From Eutrophocola salsuginis (GTDB lineage Bacteria > Pseudomonadota > Gammaproteobacteria > Pseudomonadales > Pseudohongiellaceae), in the NCBI GenBank assembly GCA_038147195.1, contig JAYQTB010000004.1, positions 1,488,001 to 1,552,000 of the forward strand: a stretch of DNA of 64,000 bases, in the 5' to 3' direction. Made by a program: the position numbers and the translations under genes. Shown piece by piece: positions 50,117 to 59,828 of this stretch. Every line of letters starts with the position of its first letter. The stretch's first letter is position 1. The notes under the pieces were generated by a model. It saw nothing but the letters and a program-made list of their open reading frames with translations, made no database searches and had not been told where the DNA came from.

Positions 50117-51322
50117 TCAGGTGCGGTATTCCGCATTGATGGTGACGTAATCATGGGAAAGGTCGCACGTCCAGACGGTGTCATTGCATTCCCCCCTGCC
50201 CAGGACGATACGGATGGTGATTTCTTCCTTGTCCATGACCGCCTGTCCCGCCGCCTCGGTATAACTGGGGGCTACGGCACCACCCTCGACGATACAGACG
50301 TCATCCAAGTAAATAGCCACCTTGCCAATATCCAGTTCATGGATGCCGGCACGACCGACCGCGGCGAGGATACGTCCCCAGTTTGGGTCTGAGGCAAACA
50401 GGGCGGTTTTCACCAACGGGGATTCCGCCACCGTATATGCCAGTGACAAGCATTCTTCCGGTACCGCCCCGCCCTCAACGCGTACGCTGACAAATTTGGT
50501 GGCACCCTCAGCATCGCGCACGATACCCTGTGCGAGGGCAATAAACACACTGTCCAACGCCGACTGGAACTTGCCGTCTGCCGAACCCACCACAACCCCG
50601 CTGGTACCGCTGGCCACCAGCATGCAGCAGTCGTTGGTGGAAGTATCGCTGTCAACGGTGATGCGATTGAAGGAGGCATTGATCGCATTGTCCAGGAAGT
50701 GCTGAATATCCGGCTTATCGATTACAGCATCGGTAAAGACGTAGCCTAGCATGGTCGCCATGTTCGGTTTGATCATCCCGGCACCCTTGGCAATGCCGGT
50801 TATGGTCACCGGTTTGCCTCCAATCTCCACGCGCGTGGATGCCGCCTTCGGGCGTGTATCGGTTGTCATGATGCCATGGGCGCATTCGAGCCAGTTGTCT
50901 TCCGCCAGGTTATCCAGGGCCTGAGGAATGGCATCGATGATCTTTGTCACAGGCAGCTGCTCGCCGATCACGCCGGTGGAAAACGGTAGTACGGTGGCTA
51001 CGGGAAGCTGTTCAATCTCGGCAACTTTGAGGCAGACTTTCAGGGCATTATCGATACCCTTTTTGCCCGTTCCCGCATTGGCATTCCCGGTATTGATGAC
51101 GAAGTAGCGGGGCTCGGTTTGTCGAAGATGCTTCTTGCAGACGGAAACGGGTGCGGCGCAGAAGGCGTTGGTGGTAAAAACCCCAGCCACCGTGGCGTTA
51201 TCACCTAGTGAAAACACAACGCAATCGAGCCGGCCGGGCTTCTTGATGCCGGCGGAAACGGCCGCCATTCTAATACCTGGTACGGAATACAACACACCCA
51301 GTTCACCTGAGCCTACTGCCAT
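50117..51322 (-). CDS. argJ: Bifunctional ornithine acetyltransferase / N-acetylglutamate synthase
   Basis: 401 residues starting MAVGSGELG as in Pseudomonas. Marks include VFTTNAFCAAPV, INTGNANAGTGKKGI and the self-cleavage site KGAGMIKPNMATMLGY, where the Thr after Ala becomes the nucleophile of the beta chain. Later elements are DSDTSTNDCCMLVASG, LFASDPNWGRILAAVGRAGI and a C-terminal VTINAEYRT. It recycles the acetyl group in arginine synthesis. It lies 33 bp after secA on the same strand, an order conserved in Pseudomonas. Confidence 0.97.
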   Translation of the reverse strand: MAVGSGELGVLYSVPGIRMAAVSAGIKKPGRLDCVVFSLGDNATVAGVFTTNAFCAAPVSVCKKHLRQTEPRYFVINTGNANAGTGKKGIDNALKVCLKVAEIEQLPVATVLPFSTGVIGEQLPVTKIIDAIPQALDNLAEDNWLECAHGIMTTDTRPKAASTRVEIGGKPVTITGIAKGAGMIKPNMATMLGYVFTDAVIDKPDIQHFLDNAINASFNRITVDSDTSTNDCCMLVASGTSGVVVGSADGKFQSALDSVFIALAQGIVRDAEGATKFVSVRVEGGAVPEECLSLAYTVAESPLVKTALFASDPNWGRILAAVGRAGIHELDIGKVAIYLDDVCIVEGGAVAPSYTEAAGQAVMDKEEITIRIVLGRGECNDTVWTCDLSHDYVTINAEYRT

Positions 51323-51355
51323 ACACCTTGCCTCTCGTCGCCCGCTCTTGTGTTG

Positions 51356-54109
51356 CTAGTTTAGTTTACCGTGGCAAAGCTTGAATTTCCTGCCTGACCC
51401 GCACGGACATGGATCGTTCCTTCCCACTTTCTGGCCCTGCCTCTGGTAGGGAGTCTGCGCCTCTGCTTGCTGATCCAGCTGCTGTGGAACTTTCCCGCCC
51501 TCATCGGAAATCGCGCTGGCTTCCCGGTGTACCTGCATGATCTGCTGCTTCTTCGCTTCCTGCAGACGTTGCTGCTCTATGGCATCCGCCTGTTCATTCT
51601 GCTTTATCTGCACGAGGCTCAGGAACTTGATTACTTCATGCTGCAAATTTCTGAGCAGTTCCTCAAACAGGGCGAAAGCTTCACGCTTGTATTCCTGTTT
51701 CGGGTTCTTGCCGCCGTATCCGCGCAGGCCGATGCCCTGGCGCAGACTATCCATCTGGCCCAGATGCTCTTTCCATAGGGTGTCGAGAATCTGTAGTGTT
51801 ATTTGCTTTTCGAAGACCCGCATGTTGACGCCGACTATGGCGGACTTTTCCACGTAGGCTTTGACGATTTCCTCGAGGATACGTCCACGCAGTGTTTCCT
51901 CATACAGGGTTTTGTCCTCATCCAGCCATTTCTTAACCGGTAGCTTGACGCCGAACTCACCCTCCAGTGACTGTTCCAGCCCGGTGATATCCCACTGCTC
52001 TTCGATACTTTGCGGCGGGATATACAGTGAGATTTGGTCATTGACGACGTATTCCCTCATCGAGCTAATGATATCGGCTATATCGTCGGTTTCCATCAGC
52101 TCATTACGGCGCTGGTAGATGATCTGGCGCTGGTCGTTGGCGACATCATCGTATTCAAGCAACTGCTTACGGATGTCGAAGTTACGACCTTCTACCTTGC
52201 GCTGGGCCTTCTCGATGGAGTTGGTCACCATCTTGTGCTCGATGGCTTCCCCTTCCCCCATACCCAGACGGCGCATCAGGTTGCCGACACGATCCGAGGC
52301 GAAGATACGCATCAGATTGTCTTCTAGCGACAGGTAGAAACGGGAATAGCCCGGGTCGCCCTGGCGACCGGCGCGGCCACGCAATTGGTTGTCGATACGA
52401 CGGGATTCGTGGCGCTCGGTGCCGACGATGTGCAGGCCACCCGCCTTGATGACCTGGTCATGGCGTTCCTTCCATTCGGCTTTGATATTTTCCACCTGCT
52501 CCGGTGTCGGGTTGTCCAGGGCAACCACCTCGGCTTCCCAGCGACCACCCAGCACGATATCCGTTCCACGCCCGGCCATGTTGGTGGCGATGGTTACGGT
52601 GCCTGGGCGCCCGGCCTGAGCGATGATTTCTGCCTCTTTCTCATGATATTTGGCGTTGAGGACGTTGTGCTTGATCTTTTCCTTGGTTAGAAATTTCGAC
52701 AAGGTCTCGGACGTCTCGATGCTCGCCGTACCAACCAGCACAGGTGCGCCATTGTCGCGGAACTCTACGATATCCTGCACGATAGCCTTGAACTTCTCCT
52801 GTGTAGTCAAATAGATCAGGTCGTTGGCATCAACACGGATCATCGGCTTGTTGGTGGGAATGACCACCACGTCGAGACCGTAGATCTGGTGAAACTCGAA
52901 AGCTTCAGTATCCGCCGTACCGGTCATGCCGGAGAGCTTTTCATACAGGCGGAAAAAATTCTGAAAGGTGGTGGATGCCAGTGTCTGGCTTTCGTTCTGA
53001 ATGGGCACGCCTTCCTTTGCCTCGATGGCCTGGTGCAGGCCTTCGGAGAGGCGCCGGCCCTGCATGGTGCGACCTGTGTGCTCATCAATCAGCACGATCT
53101 GCTGGTTCTGCACGATGTATTCGACTTCTCTATGGAACAGGTAATGGGCGCGCAGCGCCGCGGACAACTGGTGGAGAAGGGTTAGGTTTGTTGCCGCATA
53201 CAGGCTCTCGCCCTCCTGCAGCAGGCCGCGGCTGACCATCAGGCCTTCCACTTTCTCGTGACCCTTGTCGGTCAGTTCCACCTGGCGACTTTTCTCGTCG
53301 ACCAGGAAGTCGCCGTCAATCTCATCGTCGCCTTCTATGCGGCGTTCGATCATGGATTTTTCAGGCGGCTTGTCGGCTTTCTTCAGCAGGGGCACTAGGG
53401 CATTGATGTCATGATAGCGCTTGGATGTATTCTGAACGGCACCAGAAATGATTAGGGGTGTGCGCGCCTCGTCAATGAGAATTGAGTCCACTTCGTCGAC
53501 AATCGCGAAGACCAGGTCGCGCTGAAACTTGTCCTGTATGCGGAAGGCCATGTTGTCGCGTAGGTAATCGAAACCGAATTCGTTGTTCGTACCGTAGGTG
53601 ATATCGGCCTGATAAGCGGCACGCTTTTCCTCCGGGGTCTGCCCGGGCACGACGAAGCCGACCGACAAACCGAGAAATTCATACAGGGGCCCCATCCAGC
53701 CAGCATCACGCCTAGCTAGGTAGTCGTTCACTGTCACCAGGTGTACTCCTCGACCGGTGAGGCCGTTGAGGTATGCCGGTAGAGTCGCTACCAGGGTTTT
53801 ACCCTCACCTGTACGCATTTCCGCGATCTTGCCGTTGTTCAGCACCATGCCACCAATCATCTGGACATCGAAGTGACGCATCTTCATGACCCGCACACTT
53901 GCTTCCCTGACCACGGCAAAAGCTTCCGGCAGCAGCTGTTCCAGGGTCTCACCTGCCTGGAAACGCTGTCTGAATTCCGCGGTTTTCGTTTTCAGCGCCT
54001 CGTCGGGCAGCGCTTGCATGTCCGGCTCGAGAGCATTGATACGGTCTACCACTTTTGAAAGCTTCTTGATTTCCCGCTGGTTCTTGCTACCAAAAATTTT
54101 CGTGAGCAT
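51356..54109 (-). CDS. secA: Preprotein translocase ATPase SecA
   Basis: 917 residues. The first ATP-binding motif is MRTGEGKT (98-105), the DEAD-like box is VDEVDSILIDEARTPLIISG, the second nucleotide fold has TIATNMAGRGTDIVLGG and RGRAGRQGDPG, and the tail has the SecB- and zinc-binding motif NDPCPCGSGRKFKLCHG. SecA drives unfolded exported proteins through SecYEG. The 109-bp upstream gap holds no SecM-like reading frame that I can see. It is followed by argJ. Confidence 0.98.
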   Translation of the reverse strand: MLTKIFGSKNQREIKKLSKVVDRINALEPDMQALPDEALKTKTAEFRQRFQAGETLEQLLPEAFAVVREASVRVMKMRHFDVQMIGGMVLNNGKIAEMRTGEGKTLVATLPAYLNGLTGRGVHLVTVNDYLARRDAGWMGPLYEFLGLSVGFVVPGQTPEEKRAAYQADITYGTNNEFGFDYLRDNMAFRIQDKFQRDLVFAIVDEVDSILIDEARTPLIISGAVQNTSKRYHDINALVPLLKKADKPPEKSMIERRIEGDDEIDGDFLVDEKSRQVELTDKGHEKVEGLMVSRGLLQEGESLYAATNLTLLHQLSAALRAHYLFHREVEYIVQNQQIVLIDEHTGRTMQGRRLSEGLHQAIEAKEGVPIQNESQTLASTTFQNFFRLYEKLSGMTGTADTEAFEFHQIYGLDVVVIPTNKPMIRVDANDLIYLTTQEKFKAIVQDIVEFRDNGAPVLVGTASIETSETLSKFLTKEKIKHNVLNAKYHEKEAEIIAQAGRPGTVTIATNMAGRGTDIVLGGRWEAEVVALDNPTPEQVENIKAEWKERHDQVIKAGGLHIVGTERHESRRIDNQLRGRAGRQGDPGYSRFYLSLEDNLMRIFASDRVGNLMRRLGMGEGEAIEHKMVTNSIEKAQRKVEGRNFDIRKQLLEYDDVANDQRQIIYQRRNELMETDDIADIISSMREYVVNDQISLYIPPQSIEEQWDITGLEQSLEGEFGVKLPVKKWLDEDKTLYEETLRGRILEEIVKAYVEKSAIVGVNMRVFEKQITLQILDTLWKEHLGQMDSLRQGIGLRGYGGKNPKQEYKREAFALFEELLRNLQHEVIKFLSLVQIKQNEQADAIEQQRLQEAKKQQIMQVHREASAISDEGGKVPQQLDQQAEAQTPYQRQGQKVGRNDPCPCGSGRKFKLCHGKLN

Positions 54110-54218
54110 AGCTATAATTTTTTATTGAGTAGGTATTACAGAAATAAGGCCGTATTTACGGCACCCAAGTCACCTTTTCCGAATCATTCCGGATAAGGTC
54201 GGTGTTGGGAGGTCGGGA

Positions 54219-55148
54219 TTATCGGCTCGTGCGATGAATGTAAGATGAGGGATCCACGACGCGACCATTTTTGTGAACTTCGAAATGCACATGGGGTCCC
54301 GTGGAGCGACCGGAATTCCCGGAAAGGGTAATCACCTGGTCTTTCTTGACAATGTCACCCGGCTTGACTAGGAGTTTTTCATTGTGGGCATACAGGGTTT
54401 CATAGCCATTGCCATGGTTGACCTTGACCATTTTGCCGTAGCCTTGCCTGTCGCCCGCATATGTGACAACCCCGGAAGCTATTGTCTTCACATCTACGCC
54501 AGTCCGACCGGTGGCAAAATCGATACCTTGGTGCCAGTCCAGCTTGCCAGTGAACGGGTCGATACGTCGGCCGTAAGTTGAGGAAATCCAGCCACGGTTG
54601 ACCGGGCGTCCGGAAAGAAAAGATTCGGATTGCATCTGCTGTTCTGCCAGCAGTGAGTCCAGGAGTTCGAGTTGCTGCTGCTTGTCGTTGATTTCGCGGG
54701 CCATGTTGTCCAAGGCAAGCAGTAAATCCGGCATGGCGACTACCTCGGCTTCGGCCTCGGCCGGGCCGCCAAGAGCGGGCTGCTGGGTAAAATCGAACTC
54801 GCCATCATCTAGGTTGGAAATTTCAGTGAGGCGTTGGCCCAGGGCATCCAGCCTGAGCAGCCTTGCCTGAAGGTTAGCTATTCTAAGTGCCAGAGCTTCA
54901 AGCTGGGAGAGGGTATTCTGGCGGATTTGGTCGATATCCTCTTTCTGGGACCTCAGGGTATTCATCAAGGCCTGTGTGGCTTCATCTTTGTAGTACTCAG
55001 CATTGCGGTTAGCCGAGAGTTGAGAGCCGTAATAACCAAGGACGACCGGCACGCCAAGAAGGCATACCGACAGTGCTACACGCATCCATCCCTTCAGTAC
55101 CAAGGACTTGGTATCGCCAAATTTCTGGTCAACGATGATTATTTTCAT
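54219..55148 (-). CDS. Membrane-anchored M23 metallopeptidase with coiled-coil
   Basis: 309 residues: transmembrane helix at about 23-42, a coiled-coil (about 55-112 and 143-172) and a C-terminal LytM/M23 domain (185-305). Zinc ligands are seen in DWHQGIDFATG (H206, D210) and GPHVHFEVHKNG (H286, H288), with H255 in YETLYAHNEKLL. All expected residues are present, so it is likely an active peptidoglycan endopeptidase rather than an EnvC-type activator. The location between lpxC and secA is common in this group; a SecM gene occupies this place in enteric bacteria. Confidence 0.88.
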   Translation of the reverse strand: MKIIIVDQKFGDTKSLVLKGWMRVALSVCLLGVPVVLGYYGSQLSANRNAEYYKDEATQALMNTLRSQKEDIDQIRQNTLSQLEALALRIANLQARLLRLDALGQRLTEISNLDDGEFDFTQQPALGGPAEAEAEVVAMPDLLLALDNMAREINDKQQQLELLDSLLAEQQMQSESFLSGRPVNRGWISSTYGRRIDPFTGKLDWHQGIDFATGRTGVDVKTIASGVVTYAGDRQGYGKMVKVNHGNGYETLYAHNEKLLVKPGDIVKKDQVITLSGNSGRSTGPHVHFEVHKNGRVVDPSSYIHRTSR

Positions 55149-55296
55149 GCAATGCTATCTGACTTCACTAATTACAGCTTAAGGTTACGGACTTGACCGC
55201 AGGTCTTCTGCGGATGTATTGGTTGAGTTGTACAAACCCGGTAACCATGCGGCTTTCAGGTCGACCTGATCGAATACAGGCCGGATTAGACCATAT

Positions 55297-56208
55297 TTAG
55301 CTAGAAAATACAGGTCTGAGGTAAGAGATTGGCGCGTCGTCTTCACTGTCAAAGGTGACGATTTCCCAGCTGTCCTCCTCCGTTATCAGCTTGCGCAAGA
55401 GGGAATTATTCAGGGCGTGACCTGACTTGTAACCGCGGAATTCACCAATGAGGGTCTTACCGAGCAGGTACAGGTCACCGATGGAGTCAAGGATCTTGTG
55501 TTTGACGAACTCATCCTCGTAACGCAATCCGTCTTCATTTAGCACCCTATAATCTCCCACGGCGATGGCGTTGTCCATGCTGGCGCCTAGGGCCAGGTTA
55601 CGATTTCGCAGTTCCTCGAATTCGTGCATGAAGCCAAATGTCCGAGCGCGGCTTACTTCCTTGACGAAAGAGGTGCTGGAAAAGTCGACACAGGCTTCCT
55701 TGGTGTACTTGCGGTGAACGGGATGATCGTATAGCAGGGTATAGCCGACCTTGAAGCCGTTGAAGGGTCTCAGGCTGACTTTCTTGTCGCCCTGCTCCAC
55801 GGTGACTTCTCTGGTAATGCGAATATATTTTTTCGGGGCGTTCTGCTCCTCAATACCGGCTGACTGGATGAGGAAAACGAAGGGGCCGGCACTGCCGTCC
55901 ATGATAGGCACTTCCGAAGCGCTGACATCGACGTAGGCATTGTCTATACCTAGACCAGACATGGCGGACATGAGATGCTCAACAGTGGAAATTCGAACAT
56001 CGCCCTTCATCAACGTGGATGACAAGGTGGTATCACCCACATTTTCTGCAAGAGCCGGTATCTGGATGGCAGGTTCGAGGTCGACACGAGAAAAGACTAT
56101 GCCGGTATCAACGGGTGCGGGGCGCAGTGTCAGGTAGACTTTCTGACCGGTATGCAGACCCACTCCAGTCGCTTTGATGATGTTCTTTAGCGTTCTTTGC
56201 CTAATCAA
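55297..56208 (-). CDS. lpxC: UDP-3-O-acyl-N-acetylglucosamine deacetylase
   Basis: 303 residues, family length. Zinc ligands are at H78 (VEHLMSAMSGLGIDN), H237 and D241 (KHKILDSIGDLYLLG), matching E. coli H79, H238 and D242. It begins MIRQRTLKNIIKATGVGLHT. It carries out the committed step of lipid A synthesis, implying an outer membrane with lipopolysaccharide. It follows ftsZ as in most gammaproteobacteria, separated by 286 bp with no gene. A CCGCAG/CTGCGG hairpin without a T-run lies about 85-100 bp downstream. Confidence 0.98.
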   Translation of the reverse strand: MIRQRTLKNIIKATGVGLHTGQKVYLTLRPAPVDTGIVFSRVDLEPAIQIPALAENVGDTTLSSTLMKGDVRISTVEHLMSAMSGLGIDNAYVDVSASEVPIMDGSAGPFVFLIQSAGIEEQNAPKKYIRITREVTVEQGDKKVSLRPFNGFKVGYTLLYDHPVHRKYTKEACVDFSSTSFVKEVSRARTFGFMHEFEELRNRNLALGASMDNAIAVGDYRVLNEDGLRYEDEFVKHKILDSIGDLYLLGKTLIGEFRGYKSGHALNNSLLRKLITEEDSWEIVTFDSEDDAPISYLRPVFSS

Positions 56209-56494
56209 TGCTCGCTCTCACTATCACTTCGGCTGAAAAAATTTCTGGCCACTCTCCCCCCGAAGTTCTTCCGTCCTTGTTAGTATTGGCGCTTCGCAAT
56301 CCATTACCTTTGCCATCCCTAGTGAACTCTCCAGGGATGTCAACGATACCGCTGAGTTCGCTTTTTACTACTTGGCGGGCTTTGCCGCCAAGTCGTACGG
56401 AAAAATGCAAAGATTATCAAAATCCGCGATTTTCACCAATAGCAGCCTAGCCTCTCTAGAAGGCATACCCGGGCCGGCTACAGGGAGTCGACAC

Positions 56495-57679
56495 TCAGTC
56501 CGCCTGTTTCCTCAGGAATGCGGGGATATCGAGGAAATCCATGTCAGTATCCGACCCCACCGCTTTCGGCATCAGGCGGCGTTCCTGCAGCTCGCTTTCG
56601 GCTTCCGCCTTCATCCTGGCAGCCTCTTTCATGCGGAGTACGGCTGGCTTGTCCAAGTTGTGAAAGTCCGTGCGGATATTTCTGACCGTATTGTCAACCA
56701 CCTTGGTCGGCTTTTCGATCTGCATGCCTCCCAGTCCGGTAGCTACCACAGTAACTGTCAACTCATCTGTCAATGACGGATCAATGACCGTGCCAACGAC
56801 GACAGTGGCCTGGTCAGAAGCAAATTCTGAAATAGTGTCGCCCACTTCACTGAATTCACCTAAGGTCAGGTTCTCACCGGCAGTGATGTTGATCAGTATG
56901 CCGCGGGCACCTTGCAAGTTGACGTCTTCCAGTAGCGGACTGCGAATAGCTGCCTCTGCCGCTTCAACCGCACGGTTTTCACCACGCGCATAACCGGTAC
57001 CCATCATGGCCATGCCCATTTCCGACATTACGGTGCTAACGTCGGCAAAGTCCACGTTGATCATGCCGGGACGCATGATGAGGTCAGCAATACCTTTTAC
57101 CGCACCCAGCAATACGTCATTGGCAGCGCTGAAAGCATCCAACAGCGTTGAACCCTTGCCCAGGACATCCATGAGTTTTTCATTCGGTATGGTGATTAGA
57201 GAGTCGACATGCTCCGCTAGTTCCCGAATACCCTGCTCGGCAATCGCTAATCGCTTGCGACCTTCGAACGGGAACGGCTTAGTGACAACGGCAACAGTCA
57301 GGATGCCCATTTCACGCGCGATTTCTGCGACTACAGGGGCGCCGCCGGTACCGGTTCCGCCACCCATGCCGGCTGTAATGAACACCATGTCGGCACCGGA
57401 TATGATTTCGCGGATACGATCCCGGTCTTCCAGTGCGGCTTGGCGACCAACTTCCGGATTGGCACCCGCACCAAGACCCTTGGTGACGTCGCCGCCAAGC
57501 TGTAGGTTAAGCCTGGTATCCATCTTTTCCAGCGCCTGTGCGTCGGTGTTTGCGCAAATGAACTCGACACCGTCAATGGTGTTCTTGAGCATGTGCTGCA
57601 CGGCATTACCACCGCCGCCACCGACTCCGATGACTTTTATGACTGCACTTTGTGCAATATTGTCTACTATCTCAAACAT
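56495..57679 (-). CDS. ftsZ: Cell division protein FtsZ
   Basis: 394 residues from ATG 57679, with GGGGG 6 nt upstream; a seven-codon longer frame is rejected because the family starts MFE. The GTP-binding loop GGGTGTGG is at 106-113, preceded by VIGVGGGGGNAVQHM. The C-terminal tail LDIPAFLRKQAD binds FtsA and ZipA. It polymerises into the division ring. It follows ftsA by 63 bp. Confidence 0.98.
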   Translation of the reverse strand: MFEIVDNIAQSAVIKVIGVGGGGGNAVQHMLKNTIDGVEFICANTDAQALEKMDTRLNLQLGGDVTKGLGAGANPEVGRQAALEDRDRIREIISGADMVFITAGMGGGTGTGGAPVVAEIAREMGILTVAVVTKPFPFEGRKRLAIAEQGIRELAEHVDSLITIPNEKLMDVLGKGSTLLDAFSAANDVLLGAVKGIADLIMRPGMINVDFADVSTVMSEMGMAMMGTGYARGENRAVEAAEAAIRSPLLEDVNLQGARGILINITAGENLTLGEFSEVGDTISEFASDQATVVVGTVIDPSLTDELTVTVVATGLGGMQIEKPTKVVDNTVRNIRTDFHNLDKPAVLRMKEAARMKAEAESELQERRLMPKAVGSDTDMDFLDIPAFLRKQAD

Positions 57680-57742
57680 AATTACCCCCTGGGGCTCCAC
57701 CTTGTAGTTAATAAAAAATGTTTATTTCGACGAGGACCATGA

Positions 57743-58975
57743 CTAGTCATCGCCCCTAAAAATGCTTTTCACCCGGTCGAACAGCGTGATGCCGTGCTCC
57801 CGGACCACGTTGCCCTCCCGTTCCTGGGCTTGACGCATGCCGTACAGCAGCAGCCCGACCGCTGTCGAGTAGGTAGGGTTGCGTACGATATCCACCAGCC
57901 CATTCACGTCCGTTGGCATACCTATACGCACCGGCATGTGGAAGATTTCCTCCGCCAGTTCAGCCACACCTTCCATCTTGCTGGTACCACCGGTGAAGAC
58001 CATGCCGGCTGCAAGCATGTCTTCATATCCGCTCTGCCTGATCTCGGCCTGGATCAAGTGAAAAAGTTCGTCATAACGAGGCTCCACCACGTCAGCCAAG
58101 GCCTGGCGGGACAGCTCCCGCGGCGGCCTGTCGCCAACGCTCGGGACCTTGATCATGTCGTCAGCGCTGGCCAGCTGGCTCAGGGCACAGGCGTACTTGA
58201 TCTTCAGTTCCTCGGCGTTGTCCGTGGGCGTACGCAATGCCATGGCGATATCATTGGTCACCTGATCACCGGCGATGGGGATCACACCTGTATGCCTGAT
58301 TGCCCCTTCAGTGAATATGGCGATATCAGTCGTGCCACCGCCTATATCCACTAGGCACACGCCAAGCTCTTTCTCATCCTCTGTCAGCACTGAATAACTG
58401 GACGCCAGCTGCTCGAGAATGATCTCGTCAGTTTCAAGTCCACAGCGCTTGATGCATTTCTCAATGTTCTGAGCAGCATTTGTCGCGCAAGTGACCAGGT
58501 GTACTTTTGCTTCCAGCCTAACGCCGGACATGCCAAGTGGCTCCTTCACGCCTTCCTGGGAATCGATGATGTATTCTTGGGGCAATATATGAAGGACCTT
58601 CTGGTCTGCCGGAATGGCGACGGCCTGGGCGGCATCGATGACGCGCTCGATATCGGCGGGATAAACCTCCTTATCCCGGATCGCGACAATGCCATGTGAA
58701 TTCATGCTGCGTACGTGGCTACCGGCGATGCCGGCATAGACCGAGTAGATCTGGCAACCGGCCATGAGCTCGGCTTCCTCCACCGCACGCTGGATGGACT
58801 GCACCGTCGACTCGATGTTGACCACCGTGCCCTTCTTCAGTCCCCGTGACCTGTGCCTGCCGATACCGACGATATTGAGACCACCATCGGCATTGACCTC
58901 GCCGACTATCGCCACGACCTTGGACGTGCCAATGTCTAGGCCTACAATCATTTTTCCGCCGCTTGGGTTACTCAT
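57743..58975 (-). CDS. ftsA: Cell division protein FtsA
   Basis: 410 residues from ATG 58975, preceded by AAGGAG at 9 nt; the 14-codon longer frame is rejected on that basis. The actin-like fold shows MIVGLDIGTSKVVAIVGE, the 1C-domain segment VHLVTCATNAAQNIEKCIKR, LVDIGGGTTDIAIFTEG and VFTGGTSKMEGVAELAEEIF. The C-terminal membrane-binding helix is LFDRVKSIFRGDD. It tethers FtsZ to the membrane. It is 38 bp after ftsQ. Confidence 0.97.
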   Translation of the reverse strand: MSNPSGGKMIVGLDIGTSKVVAIVGEVNADGGLNIVGIGRHRSRGLKKGTVVNIESTVQSIQRAVEEAELMAGCQIYSVYAGIAGSHVRSMNSHGIVAIRDKEVYPADIERVIDAAQAVAIPADQKVLHILPQEYIIDSQEGVKEPLGMSGVRLEAKVHLVTCATNAAQNIEKCIKRCGLETDEIILEQLASSYSVLTEDEKELGVCLVDIGGGTTDIAIFTEGAIRHTGVIPIAGDQVTNDIAMALRTPTDNAEELKIKYACALSQLASADDMIKVPSVGDRPPRELSRQALADVVEPRYDELFHLIQAEIRQSGYEDMLAAGMVFTGGTSKMEGVAELAEEIFHMPVRIGMPTDVNGLVDIVRNPTYSTAVGLLLYGMRQAQEREGNVVREHGITLFDRVKSIFRGDD

Positions 58976-59013
58976 GGCTAGCAACTCCTTCTTATTAATT
59001 TTCTGAAATTTAG

Positions 59014-59826
59014 TCAAAGCGAGACCACCTCTTCGCCTGTAATGAATTTATTTTTCACTGCGATGCCGCTCTTGTACCGCAGATCTATTGATTCAACTGA
59101 AACCATGTGTTCCATAAAAAACGGGTCGAGAAAGTCCGCTAGTCGACGCATCCTGACCATGACGTCGGACTTGCCGATATTCACTTGCACACCGTTGGCC
59201 AGTATCAGTCGCCAGGCACCGCGATCGCTGAGCGACAATTCGGTCACCTTGAGGCCGTGCTGGTAAAGCAACTGGCTGAAAAGCTGGTACTGCTCCATGA
59301 TCTTGCGTGCCGAATCGTCCGGGCCGGTCAGGATGGCCAGTTGCTCCAGGCCGATAATGTTGTCCGGCGAAAAAATCGCGCCGTCCTGGTTCAACAGGCG
59401 CTTGTCACCCCAGCGTGCGATGGCTTTTTCTTCCGTCACGTTCAATACCAGGGTATCGGGCCATTCACGGCGAATGCTGACACTCCTAATCCAGGGCTTG
59501 CGCTCAAGCTCTTTCTTGATTTCCACCATGTCTACCAACAACATGCTCTCACTGATAAAACTGTTTACGGCGGCCAGCACGTCCTGCTCAGACACGTAGT
59601 TGACATCGCCCTCGATAAGCACCTTTTCAACGCGCTGACTACTGACCTTTTCCACTATTTTTGGCGTACTCAGGGCACCCCAGGCGCCCGCGGCCACCAA
59701 TATGGCAACGAAGAGCAATTTTAGGAAATCCGCAGGCCTGATTCGGCGTGCCGGGCGCTGCGTAGAAGGTACACTGGCGCCGCGACGCTTGCGGTTGTGT
59801 TTCCTGCCGGAAGTGAAAATTTTCAT
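59014..59826 (-). CDS. ftsQ: Cell division protein FtsQ
   Basis: 270 residues from ATG 59826, with GGGAG 6 nt upstream; a TTG two codons earlier overlaps the ddlB stop but is less likely. A basic cytoplasmic N-terminus (RKHNRKRRGA) is followed by a transmembrane helix (about 36-52), a POTRA domain (RVEKVLIEGDVNYVSEQDV) and the FtsQ beta domain (WIRSVSIRREWPDTLVLNV, EEKAIARWGDKRLLNQDG). It links early and late division proteins through FtsB and FtsL. It lies in the ddlB-ftsQ-ftsA-ftsZ run. Confidence 0.96.
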   Translation of the reverse strand: MKIFTSGRKHNRKRRGASVPSTQRPARRIRPADFLKLLFVAILVAAGAWGALSTPKIVEKVSSQRVEKVLIEGDVNYVSEQDVLAAVNSFISESMLLVDMVEIKKELERKPWIRSVSIRREWPDTLVLNVTEEKAIARWGDKRLLNQDGAIFSPDNIIGLEQLAILTGPDDSARKIMEQYQLFSQLLYQHGLKVTELSLSDRGAWRLILANGVQVNIGKSDVMVRMRRLADFLDPFFMEHMVSVESIDLRYKSGIAVKNKFITGEEVVSL

Positions 59827-59828
59827 GT

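Noticed and set aside
55197..55213. CCGCAG/CTGCGG hairpin as lpxC terminator
   Set aside because: It lies about 85-100 bp from the stop and lacks a T-run on either strand.
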